6,253 nt of DNA from Cytophagales bacterium (GTDB lineage Bacteria > Bacteroidota > Bacteroidia > Cytophagales > Cyclobacteriaceae). Numbering within the stretch: the stretch's first letter is position 1; each line of letters begins with the position of its first letter. Positions 1 to 5,295 of the stretch are shown one piece after another. The stretch lies in NCBI GenBank assembly GCA_003504855.1, contig DNZD01000131.1:1-6253 (forward strand), written 5' to 3'. The position numbers were made by a program, and so were the translations under genes. The notes below the pieces were generated by a model. That model saw nothing but the letters and a program-made list of their open reading frames with translations. It was not told where the DNA came from and made no database searches.

Positions 1-965
1 CCAGACTCAATCTTGTGGTCTCTTAACTTCTTCATAAAGTCAACGCGGCGATCCACCAGCGCGGTTACAAGCCACGAGGCATGGGTGCGATCGCTTGCGT
101 CAGCGCCAATCAGCTGTATCCCCTTAACACCTGCCAGTCCTTTGCGATAGGCTGCAAATAATTGTTGACGATACGCCAACGTCTCATCAAATTCTTTCAA
201 TGCAGCGAGACCCATGGCCGCACCTATGTCCGTCATCTGGTATTTATAACCTACCTCGGTGATGTCGTTTTCCCACGTTCCCTTTTGCTTGTTCGAGCGG
301 TCAATCCCAAACCAACGCACCCGCTCGCCTTTGGGCACGAGTGCGTGATCTTTCACCACCAACATTCCTCCGTCGCCGGTGGTGATGGTCTTGATGGCCT
401 GAAATGAAAACATGGTGAAGTCAGCTATAGAGCCGACGTATTTTCCTTTGTAGGTAGCACCCAACGCATGGGCAGCATCCTCGATCACGGGGATGTTGTA
501 TTCACGACCGATGGCCAGCAACTCATCCATATCGCATGGAAGACCCCCATAGTGTACACATACGATCGCACGCGTCTTCTCATTCACCAGTTTGCGCACA
601 TGGTTCACGTCGATGTTCAGCGTAAGCGGATCAACATCCGCAAAGCGGAACGTCACGCCCATGTACAGGAAGGGGATCGTGGTGGCCGTGCAGGTAAACA
701 CGGGCGTGATCACTTCATCACCGGGTTTGAGGCCGGCGAGTATGTAAGCCAGGTGAAGGGCATCCGTACCTGAACCCACAGCGAGGGCCTTTCCGCCACC
801 TCCGAATTTCTCCGCAAACTCCTGTTCGAATTGTGCCACCCGGGGCCCTTGACCGATCCACCGGCTTTGAAGCACCTCCGTGACTGCCGCCAGCGCTGCC
901 TTCGGCACATGCGGATAAAACAACATGATGCCCTCTCCTTCCTGCATCACAGGCATCTCATTCAT
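1..965 (-). CDS. DegT/DnrJ/EryC1/StrS family aminotransferase (C-terminus cut by window edge)
   Basis: PLP-dependent aminotransferase of the sugar-nucleotide type. Relatives transfer an amino group, usually from glutamate, to a keto-sugar nucleotide for O-antigen, capsule or glycan synthesis; the substrate here cannot be told. The frame is open from ATG 963-965 to the left edge: 321 complete codons of a family usually 370-400 long. Visible hallmarks in order are the phosphate-binding GSGTDAL (residues 64-70), EDAAHALGA (162-170, D163 facing the PLP ring nitrogen, with His in the position that is often Gln, as in ArnB-like enzymes), the Schiff-base lysine K192 in SFQAIKTITTGDGG, and GYKYQMTDIGAAMGLAAL, the usual substrate-loop and dimer region. 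The frame shows no break. Start choice is uncertain: ATGs at residues 4, 7 and 14 are also in frame, and family alignment begins near residue 14. It lies downstream of the peroxiredoxin terminator, so it is probably transcribed separately. Confidence 0.93.
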   Translation of the reverse strand, partial: MNEMPVMQEGEGIMLFYPHVPKAALAAVTEVLQSRWIGQGPRVAQFEQEFAEKFGGGGKALAVGSGTDALHLAYILAGLKPGDEVITPVFTCTATTIPFLYMGVTFRFADVDPLTLNIDVNHVRKLVNEKTRAIVCVHYGGLPCDMDELLAIGREYNIPVIEDAAHALGATYKGKYVGSIADFTMFSFQAIKTITTGDGGMLVVKDHALVPKGERVRWFGIDRSNKQKGTWENDITEVGYKYQMTDIGAAMGLAALKEFDETLAYRQQLFAAYRKGLAGVKGIQLIGADASDRTHASWLVTALVDRRVDFMKKLRDHKIES

Positions 966-1007
966 GGGTTTCTCTTTCGACACGGGGTAGATGGTGAAAA
1001 TGGACTG

Positions 1008-1014
1008 CAAAGTA
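1008..1014 (-). promoter_or_regulatory. Possible -7 element of the aminotransferase gene
   Basis: On the minus strand the bases TACTTTG, followed by CA, resemble the Bacteroidota -7 consensus TAnnTTTG with one spacer base missing. They lie about 42 bases before ATG 965 and just after the T-tract of the peroxiredoxin terminator, where an independent promoter would be expected. No TTG was identified at the standard upstream distance, so this is tentative. Confidence 0.3.
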
Positions 1015-1052
1015 AAAAAATAAACCCCTCATTGCGAAAGCCATGAGGGGTT
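1013..1052 (-). terminator. Rho-independent terminator of the peroxiredoxin gene
   Basis: Perfect 10-bp arms AACCCCTCAT (1023-1032) and ATGAGGGGTT (1043-1052) enclose one T/C mismatch and an inner GC-GAAA-GC mini-hairpin (1034-1041). Read on the minus strand, the stem is followed by TTTATTTTTTT, a textbook U-tract. It begins about 20 bases past the peroxiredoxin stop codon and lies before the aminotransferase start, so it insulates the two genes. On the plus strand no T-run follows, so it is unidirectional. Confidence 0.9.
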
Positions 1053-1073
1053 CGGTATGGTGTGTCCTGTTGA

Positions 1074-1709
1074 TCAGATGTTCGGCTGCGGCGTGATGCG
1101 CAGGTAAGGCTTCACGCGCGTATATCCCTTCGGAAACTTGGCAGCGATATCTTCGTCCTTCACAGCTGTGGTGATAATCACATCCTGACCTTGCTGCCAG
1201 TTGGCGGGCGTGGCCACGCTGTACTTAGCGGTGAGTTGGAGGCTGTCGATCACCCGGATAATCTCATCGAAGTTCCGGCCGGTGGCGGCAGGATAGGTGA
1301 TGGTGAGTTTCACTTTTTTGTCGGGTCCGATCACAAACACCGAACGAACTGTGAACTTATCACTCACCTCCGGGTGGATCATGTCGTACAATTTGGCCAC
1401 TTCAAACTTCGGATCTGCGATAAGCGGGAAGTTGACGTTGGTCTTTTGAGTTTCATTGATGTCGCCGATCCATTTTTCATGGGCATCGAGCGGGTCTACG
1501 CTGAGGGCGATAACCTTTGTATTGCGCTTGTCAAACTCCGCTCGCAGTTTGGCCACGGCGCCCAGTTCGGTAGTACATACCGGGGTGAAGTCGGCGGGGT
1601 GAGAGAACAGGATGCCCCATCCATCGCCGAGCCATTTGTGAAATTGAATAGGACCTTCAGTGGTCTGCGCCTGGAAGTCGGGCGCTATTTCTCCTAATCG
1701 GATTGCCAT
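1074..1709 (-). CDS. 1-Cys peroxiredoxin (Prx6/AhpC-TSA family)
   Basis: Thiol peroxidase expected to reduce H2O2, alkyl hydroperoxides or peroxynitrite in the cytoplasm; there is no signal peptide. The 211 residues fit Prx6-type enzymes (human PRDX6 is 224). The active-site segment HPADFTPVCTTELG contains the PxxxTxxC motif: P38, T42 and peroxidatic C45, with H37 before it. R122 in FTVRSVFVIGPDKK is the conserved catalytic Arg, and YPAATGRNFDEIIRVIDSL is a Prx6 signature. C45 is the only cysteine, so there is no resolving Cys and an external reductant is needed. The PRDX6 lipase serine (GDSWG) is Gly here (GDGWG, residues 28-32), so phospholipase activity is not expected. It has its own promoter and terminator. 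An Rrf2-type regulator gene ends 70 bases upstream in the same direction and is the obvious candidate controller. Family assignment is firm; the physiological substrate is not known. Confidence 0.96.
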   Translation of the reverse strand: MAIRLGEIAPDFQAQTTEGPIQFHKWLGDGWGILFSHPADFTPVCTTELGAVAKLRAEFDKRNTKVIALSVDPLDAHEKWIGDINETQKTNVNFPLIADPKFEVAKLYDMIHPEVSDKFTVRSVFVIGPDKKVKLTITYPAATGRNFDEIIRVIDSLQLTAKYSVATPANWQQGQDVIITTAVKDEDIAAKFPKGYTRVKPYLRITPQPNI

Positions 1710-1733
1710 AAGACAGACTATTTAGTTGAGGTG

Positions 1734-1763
1734 CAAATATAGACCAAAAGTCTACTAATTCAA
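1734..1763 (-). promoter_or_regulatory. Bacteroidota-type promoter of the peroxiredoxin gene
   Basis: Read on the minus strand, TTG (1763-1761) is followed by exactly 19 bases and then TATATTTG (1741-1734), matching the Bacteroidota -33/-7 consensus TTG-N19-TAnnTTTG at every defined position. Transcription would begin roughly 20 bases before ATG 1709, giving a very short leader (CACCTCAACTAAATAGTC...) with no recognisable Shine-Dalgarno, which is usual in this phylum. Two inverted repeats overlap the promoter and are listed separately. Confidence 0.75.
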
Positions 1764-1776
1764 TAGATTATTAGTA
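1740..1776. promoter_or_regulatory. Two overlapping inverted repeats, candidate operator for the Rrf2 regulator
   Basis: The first repeat is TAGAC-N5-GTCTA (1740-1744 and 1750-1754), placed between the -33 and -7 elements and touching the latter. The second is TACTAAT-N10-ATTAGTA (1753-1759 and 1770-1776), whose spacer contains the -33 TTG. Both have perfect arms and share two bases. Rrf2 dimers bind partly palindromic sites over promoters, so this is the natural place for the adjacent regulator to act. Neither repeat matches a known IscR or NsrR consensus that I can recall exactly. The symmetry is seen directly; the operator role is inferred. Confidence 0.45.
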
Positions 1777-1779
1777 CCC

Positions 1780-2211
1780 CTATTTGGCGAGTTCGCGTTG
1801 TCGTTTAACAATGTGCGCCAGGGTACTTTTGGAGAGCAATTTCAGGGTTTCGTCGCGCACGCCGGTGAAGGCGTCGCGGATGCCGCAGGTGACTTCGTTG
1901 GTACATTCCTCACAGCGTTCGTAGTAATTGAGGCTGACACAGGGAAGCATGGAGATGGCCCCGTCCATGAGGCGGATGATTTCCACCATGTTGACGTCTT
2001 CGGGCTTCTTGTACAGGTAGTATCCCCCGCCTTTTCCCTTTTTGCTGTGCAGGATTTTGGCGTTGCGCATTTCAAGCAGGATGGCTTCGAGGAATTTCTT
2101 GGGAATTCGCTGTGAATCGGCGATATCCTGAATATGCACCGGACCCTGCTGGTATCGTTCAGCGAGGTAAACCAGGGCATGGATGGCGTACTTACATTTT
2201 TTTGAGAGCAT
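1780..2211 (-). CDS. Rrf2-family transcriptional regulator with Fe-S-type cysteine cluster
   Basis: Winged-helix DNA-binding regulator of the IscR/NsrR/RsrR superfamily; 143 residues is a normal length. I use ATG 2209-2211 because the product then begins MLSKKCKYAIHALVYLA, the typical Rrf2 N-terminus. The frame extends 20 codons further to an ATG at 2269-2271, but those residues do not resemble the family. The helix-turn-helix covers about residues 25-49 (VHIQDIADSQRIPKKFLEAIL) and the wing is KKGKGGGYYL (57-66). Cysteines C91, C100, C103 and C109 lie where family members bind a [2Fe-2S] or [4Fe-4S] cluster, in PCVSLNYYERCEECTNEVTC. A fifth, C6, lies in the first helix. This suggests sensing of oxidants, NO or iron-sulfur status. 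The peroxiredoxin gene follows 70 bases downstream on the same strand and is the likely target. Which cysteines ligate, and which signal is sensed, cannot be told from sequence. Confidence 0.93.
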   Translation of the reverse strand: MLSKKCKYAIHALVYLAERYQQGPVHIQDIADSQRIPKKFLEAILLEMRNAKILHSKKGKGGGYYLYKKPEDVNMVEIIRLMDGAISMLPCVSLNYYERCEECTNEVTCGIRDAFTGVRDETLKLLSKSTLAHIVKRQRELAK

Positions 2212-2220
2212 AACGTAGGT

Positions 2221-2234
2221 GAAAGTTATACTTT
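2221..2234 (-). promoter_or_regulatory. Possible -7 element and palindrome before the Rrf2 gene
   Basis: On the minus strand TAACTTTC (2228-2221) differs from the TAnnTTTG -7 consensus only at its last base and lies about 10 bases before ATG 2211. It is embedded in a short palindrome, AAAGT-ATA-ACTTT (2234-2222). A promoter this close to the start would give an almost leaderless transcript. Autoregulation is common for Rrf2 proteins, but this site does not share sequence with the inverted repeats before the peroxiredoxin gene. No -33 TTG is present at 19 bases. Confidence 0.3.
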
Positions 2235-2285
2235 TTAGGAATAATTCTACTTTTACGGGGAGAATAGACACGGGCCGTCAGGCTT

Positions 2286-2358
2286 TAGAACTTCATGGGC
2301 CGGGTAACAGCCCCCAGCTTCTAAGGCCCAAGTTCACCCACCTAAGTCCTAAGTTCTA
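2286..2358. repeat. Structured GAACTTAG-type intergenic repeat with alternative foldings
   Basis: On the minus strand this stretch reads as degenerate copies of GAACTTAG, GGACTTAG, GAACTTGG and CCTTAGAAG; on the plus strand CCTAAGT is repeated in tandem at 2341-2354. The left arm TAGAACTT (2286-2293) can pair with AAGTTCTA (2351-2358). Alternatively GAACTT (2288-2293) pairs with AAGTTC (2330-2335), stacking after a CAT bulge on GGGCC/GGCCC (2297-2301 with 2325-2329) and GGG/CCC (2302-2304 with 2311-2313). The two foldings exclude each other. No T-run follows on either strand, so it is not a plain intrinsic terminator. I infer an intergenic repeat or a structured leader; no known RNA family was recognised. 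Confidence 0.5.
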
Positions 2359-2366
2359 GTTTTCTT

Positions 2367-2438
2367 GCCGAGGTAGCTCAGGGGTAGAGCAGCTGATTCG
2401 TAATCAGCAGGTCGTGAGTTCAAATCTCATTCTCGGCT
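2367..2438 (+). tRNA. tRNA-Thr (anticodon CGT)
   Basis: Full 72-base cloverleaf. The acceptor arm GCCGAGG (2367-2373) pairs with TCTCGGC (2431-2437), ending in one G-U pair. The D-stem is GCTC (2376-2379) with GAGC (2387-2390). The anticodon stem is GCTGA (2392-2396) with TCAGC (2404-2408), around the loop TTCGTAA, which places CGT at 2399-2401 and reads codon ACG. The T-stem GTGAG/CTCAT encloses TTCAAAT (2419-2425). The variable loop is five bases (AGGTC). The discriminator base is T2438, as in many threonine tRNAs. The following bases are CAC, so CCA is not encoded and must be added enzymatically. It faces the convergent lipoprotein gene, whose stop codon lies 12 bases away. Confidence 0.97.
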
Positions 2439-2450
2439 CACAAGGTGGGC

Positions 2451-2903
2451 CTAATTATCTATCACCTTAACCTTAATTTGCCTGTCTGTTATATCACACA
2501 GGAAATAATAGGGAACAAATTGAACCACGCCAAGATTTCCCTGATTGACAAAAACATTCAGTGAATACCCTTCACAGGTGGATGCAATACTCATTGAATC
2601 CACGCTGGCAGAAGTTCCTTCCCGAACATGTCCAGCCAGCAACATACGCTTTGAAAAGTCAATTACGGGGCGGGTAGTATCCGACCTAATAAGCAAGTAC
2701 TTCTCATAGTCCCGCTGATTCCTGATGATCAGGTTAATCTGATCAGCAGATTGATCCACGTTCTGCAATACAGCCAGATATCTTGCGGGACTAAGAAAGG
2801 GATACTGTTGCAAGGCAGGCAATGTTGTCTTGAGGCATGGTTCATCTTTCTCGCAACCAAGTGCACTAAGCACTACAACAATTGCTATCGTGAATCTGCT
2901 CAT
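2451..2903 (-). CDS. Small predicted lipoprotein of unknown function
   Basis: 150 residues, not recognised as a named family. The N-terminus MSRFTIAIVVVLSALGC is a short hydrophobic signal ending in a lipobox-like ALGC, so C17 should be lipidated. It is slightly atypical, with Ala rather than Leu at -3. The next residues EKDE contain K-D/E-D/E, resembling the lipoprotein export signal that sends Bacteroidota lipoproteins to the cell surface; that role is inferred. The remainder is a compact domain: a helical part near 29-70 (NQRDYEKYLL), then PVIDFSKRMLLAGH (79-92) and a probable beta region to the end. Mature cysteines besides C17 are C23, C110 and C136. The I-x-x-x-DYE...-IDFSK-x-LL pattern is a style I associate with small Bacteroidota lipoproteins of unknown role. 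GC is lower than in flanking genes. ATG 2901-2903 is the only start that includes the whole signal peptide. Confidence 0.8.
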   Translation of the reverse strand: MSRFTIAIVVVLSALGCEKDEPCLKTTLPALQQYPFLSPARYLAVLQNVDQSADQINLIIRNQRDYEKYLLIRSDTTRPVIDFSKRMLLAGHVREGTSASVDSMSIASTCEGYSLNVFVNQGNLGVVQFVPYYFLCDITDRQIKVKVIDN

Positions 2904-3026
2904 AGCATGAAATTAACAAACTCAATTGGAGATTGCCATTAGCCCTACTTATTGAATCAGAAATACTCACTACGTGGTATAGTAATTCCAGCATACCGAA
3001 TCGCCGTAAATTTGGCTCATCCAAAC

Positions 3027-3671
3027 TCAGCGAGTTCTTAACCCGATGTTGATTTCCATAAATCCAAAAAGCAGACTGTCATGAATCATACTTGGCGCTC
3101 CATTGATGTCAATAGACTTTACGTAACCATTTTGCTTTGAAATTCTAAGGTTGAAGTCGACAGGATACCGGGATCTAAACAGGAGTTGATACCCGAAGGT
3201 CAATCCGGCACCTGCATAGTACCCATTCAACCGTTGTGGTCCCAGAATGTCCCGATAAAGTACTACAGGGAATACACCTGAATAAAAACCACTCAGGGTC
3301 TGCTTTGACAGGTAGTATCTTATTTGAGGTCGTAACCAGAGATTGATATTACCGGAAGTACTAATAAAGGTGCTCGTTCCGATACTTTGACGATGAGTCC
3401 AGCTGTCGTACTCCACCACCCCACTGATGCTAATCGGCGTTTTCTTAACTCCAATTTCATAATGCACAATAAGCCACTGTTCGTTCCGGAATATGCTGGA
3501 GTATAAGAACGGAAATATGGCAAACTTCAAATACTGCGGTTTCCTGAAAATAATCGTTGTTGAATCAGAGACATCAGAACTTGGGTAGTTAGGAGTACTA
3601 CCCTGAGCGTACAGACATTGCGTTGAATGAAAACAGATAACAAATAAAAAGACCAAAGTCTTTTTATTCAT
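3027..3671 (-). CDS. Secreted protein, probable small outer-membrane beta-barrel, function unknown
   Basis: 214 residues from ATG 3669-3671. I prefer this start because it gives a clean signal peptide, MNKKTLVFLFVICFHSTQCLYA, with cleavage likely before Q23, and GGAG lies three bases upstream of the ATG. The frame extends 15 codons further to ATG 3716, but that would bury the signal. No named family was recognised. The mature part is rich in alternating polar/aromatic segments typical of transmembrane beta-strands: LKFAIFPFLYSSIF, LRPQIRYYLS, GFYSGVFPVVLYR, NGYYAGAGLTFGYQLLF, VDFNLRISKQNG and LLFGFMEINIGLRTR at the C-terminus. This fits an outer-membrane porin-like fold of about eight strands; that is inference. 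It lies upstream of the lipoprotein gene, same strand, 123-base gap, with similarly low GC (about 38% in two 60-base lines counted by hand). Confidence 0.78.
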   Translation of the reverse strand: MNKKTLVFLFVICFHSTQCLYAQGSTPNYPSSDVSDSTTIIFRKPQYLKFAIFPFLYSSIFRNEQWLIVHYEIGVKKTPISISGVVEYDSWTHRQSIGTSTFISTSGNINLWLRPQIRYYLSKQTLSGFYSGVFPVVLYRDILGPQRLNGYYAGAGLTFGYQLLFRSRYPVDFNLRISKQNGYVKSIDINGAPSMIHDSLLFGFMEINIGLRTR

Positions 3672-3800
3672 CTGCTCCACTATCAGCTTTGGTACGTGTA
3701 CCATTCGACTTGACATAGATCAAAACGAATATACGTAATACTCACTCCGAATCTCCTGTTACATTCAATATTAGTCAAGGGCATAACCGCAGAAAAACCC

Positions 3801-3808
3801 TATCTTTC
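3801..3808 (+). promoter_or_regulatory. Possible -7 element before the repeat-protein gene
   Basis: TATCTTTC matches TAnnTTTG except at the last base and lies 21 bases before ATG 3830. The leader that follows (AAACCACTACTCCCCCATCCT) has no purine-rich Shine-Dalgarno. No TTG occurs at the expected -33 position, so the promoter call is weak. The rest of 3672-3800, between the divergent genes, shows nothing else I can name. Confidence 0.35.
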
Positions 3809-3829
3809 AAACCACTACTCCCCCATCCT

Positions 3830-5194
3830 ATGCGACCCACGTTATTCATCCTTATCATTTGTTTTCTCATCAGCTATTCCGTCTCAGCCCAAATCAACGA
3901 CTCCCCGGCCGGCGCATATACCTGGAAGAAAGGCAAGACTGAAATGCAATCCGGATACGTGGTGCTCAAATCCGGTAAGCGGCTCGATGGAAAAATTTCC
4001 CTGCATGGCAGTCCTTCTGCCGTCAACGAAATAGAATTTGAAGGCGATGGGAAGGAACTAAAATTTCCGGCTGCCTCCCTCAAGTCATACGGACTTACCA
4101 ACGTCAATCCCAATGCGAGCACCAGCACCGCTGCTGCTGCCATCAACGACAGCCCGGAGTCGATGTACGAATGGCGTAATATGGGTGTGGTGATGGGAAA
4201 GGTCATTCAGAGTACGCAACCCCGCGCCGGTTATGTGATCCTGCGCAATGGCCAAAGGTTGGAAGGCGAATTGAAGTTGCGTAAGAAAGATAATGTGCTT
4301 GAAGATATCGAAATCAAAACACCAACCGGCAAAGAGAAATTTGACGTGCCTGAAGTCGCCCACTATGGATACACCGTATCAGAAGCTGAAGTGGTTCAAG
4401 CCAAACTGGCGCGGGAAAGTAAAGACAATTACCCCGGTAGCATCCTCACCAGCAATGGCGCACTTAACGGAGAGGTAACTTTGTTTCGCGGACAGGGTCA
4501 GCGCTACCTGGAACGAATCACGTTCAAAGGAGCCGATGGTCAGTATGCGGAATACAACCCTAAGACCATATCCGGTTTCACCTACCTGAACAAAGGAAAA
4601 ACGTATACCTACACCGTTGTGGACGGTAAATTTGTCTGGGAACTGTTTCAAGGCAAGACCTTTCAGGTGTATCGCAATCCCAATCCGACCACCATCAATG
4701 AATTTGCCACGTCCATGGCGAAAGGATTGATGCAGGTCGGCACCACCGCTGCTGCCACCGCAGCCGTGAAGCAAGATCAGGAGAAGAACAATTATGTCTC
4801 CAACATGGATAGTATCCTGCGCGTTTCAACCACAGAACAACTGATTGACCTTCGCGACAAACTCACCGCCGTTTCCGGGTACAACTCCGTGCAGGAAGCC
4901 TTGGATAATTCAGACAATGAAAGCCTGAAGACCAACCTGAGTGCCCTCGAACTCACCATCCAGGGAAGACAGGCATCATCAACACCCGGTGGCATACTCA
5001 ATGATGAGTGGATTATCCTCAACAAGGTTACCAATGAAAAAACCGTGGTTTACAAGAGCAAGTACAAAGATCAGATTGATGTGCTCCTGATGGGCTGTGA
5101 CAAGTATCTTGAGTTGAGCAAGTCAGCACAAAATGATCTGCAAAAATGGGATGGTCTCGCGTCAGCGGCCAAACTGCTGGACAGCTGCTACTAA
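3830..5194 (+). CDS. Exported protein with three tandem beta-rich repeats, function unknown
   Basis: 454 residues; I do not recognise a named family. MRPTLFILIICFLISYSVSA is a signal peptide with cleavage likely before Q21; no lipobox. Three copies of one unit follow. Unit 1 (residues 22-89) starts INDSPAGAYTW and continues GYVVLKSGKRLDGKISL. Unit 2 (105-182) starts INDSPESMYEW and continues GYVILRNGQRLEGELKL. Unit 3 (202-252) keeps only the second half, GSILTSNGALNGEVTLF, ending in FTYLNKG. Each unit closes with an acidic/aromatic strand and a short (S)YG or GF turn, suggesting small beta-sandwich or SH3-like modules. Low-complexity Ser/Thr/Ala linkers occur near 95-104 and 300-312. The C-terminal part (about 313-380) looks helical. 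It ends in a region with the only two mature cysteines, C423 and C453, which could form a disulfide. Probably periplasmic or outer-membrane associated. A FadL-like gene follows 101 bases downstream. Confidence 0.85.
   Translation: MRPTLFILIICFLISYSVSAQINDSPAGAYTWKKGKTEMQSGYVVLKSGKRLDGKISLHGSPSAVNEIEFEGDGKELKFPAASLKSYGLTNVNPNASTSTAAAAINDSPESMYEWRNMGVVMGKVIQSTQPRAGYVILRNGQRLEGELKLRKKDNVLEDIEIKTPTGKEKFDVPEVAHYGYTVSEAEVVQAKLARESKDNYPGSILTSNGALNGEVTLFRGQGQRYLERITFKGADGQYAEYNPKTISGFTYLNKGKTYTYTVVDGKFVWELFQGKTFQVYRNPNPTTINEFATSMAKGLMQVGTTAAATAAVKQDQEKNNYVSNMDSILRVSTTEQLIDLRDKLTAVSGYNSVQEALDNSDNESLKTNLSALELTIQGRQASSTPGGILNDEWIILNKVTNEKTVVYKSKYKDQIDVLLMGCDKYLELSKSAQNDLQKWDGLASAAKLLDSCY
3893..4096 (+). 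repeat. Protein repeat unit 1 (residues 22-89)
   Basis: Coding repeat: INDSP-x3-Y-x-W, then GYVVLKSGKRLDG, then a strand EIEFEG and a closing LKFPAASLKSYGL. It is closest to unit 2, sharing both the INDSP leader and the GYV-L-G-RL-G core. Confidence 0.7.
4142..4375 (+). repeat. Protein repeat unit 2 (residues 105-182)
   Basis: Coding repeat: INDSP-x3-Y-x-W, a ten-residue-longer spacer, then GYVILRNGQRLEG, strand DIEIKT and closing EKFDVPEVAHYGY. The DNA has diverged from unit 1 much more than the protein pattern, so this is an old duplication, not a recent one. Confidence 0.7.
4433..4585 (+). repeat. Protein repeat unit 3, shortened (residues 202-252)
   Basis: Coding repeat lacking the INDSP leader. 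It keeps GSILTSNGALNGEVTL in place of GYV-L-G-RL-G, then strand RITFKG and closing YAEYNPKTISGFTYL. It is the most diverged of the three and its assignment rests on pattern and spacing. Confidence 0.5.
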
Positions 5195-5295
5195 AATCAG
5201 AGCGCAATTGAATAACATACGGTCATTAATCTTCATCCGGTTAATGCCTCCAATTTGAAAACTAAATTCATAGATTGGGTTTTTAATATTCAACC

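Noticed and set aside
162..1046. Several open frames on both strands across the aminotransferase region
   Set aside because: They overlap an unbroken minus-strand aminotransferase frame with all family motifs and are shadows of it.
1191..1697. Long plus-strand open frame opposite the peroxiredoxin gene
   Set aside because: It is antisense to a clear peroxiredoxin with all catalytic residues; its translation shows no family features.
2212..2271. N-terminal 20-codon extension of the Rrf2 regulator
   Set aside because: The extension has no family similarity, whereas MLSKKCKYAIHAL is the usual start of Rrf2 proteins.
2357..2364. TAGTTTTC as the -7 element of the tRNA gene
   Set aside because: It ends two bases before the mature tRNA, which would put the transcription start inside the tRNA, and no -33 TTG is present.
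2442..2468. AAGGTG-N15-CACCTT inverted repeat just after tRNA-Thr as its terminator
   Set aside because: Only six perfect pairs, a 15-base loop and no T-run afterwards; it overlaps the 3' end of the lipoprotein gene and could be chance.
3012..3020. Duplicate of the tRNA 3' end as an attachment site
   Set aside because: Only GGCTCA is shared with the tRNA end; six bases is within chance expectation.
4085..5034. Minus-strand open frames under the repeat-protein gene
   Set aside because: Antisense shadows of a 454-codon frame with signal peptide and internal repeats; no start signals.
5224..5246. CATTAA-N11-TTAATG hairpin as terminator of the repeat-protein gene
   Set aside because: Short AT-rich stem, long loop and no downstream T-tract.
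5271..5278. TAGATTGG as -7 element of the FadL-like gene
   Set aside because: One mismatch to TAnnTTTG and the nearest TTG is only 13 bases upstream, not about 19.
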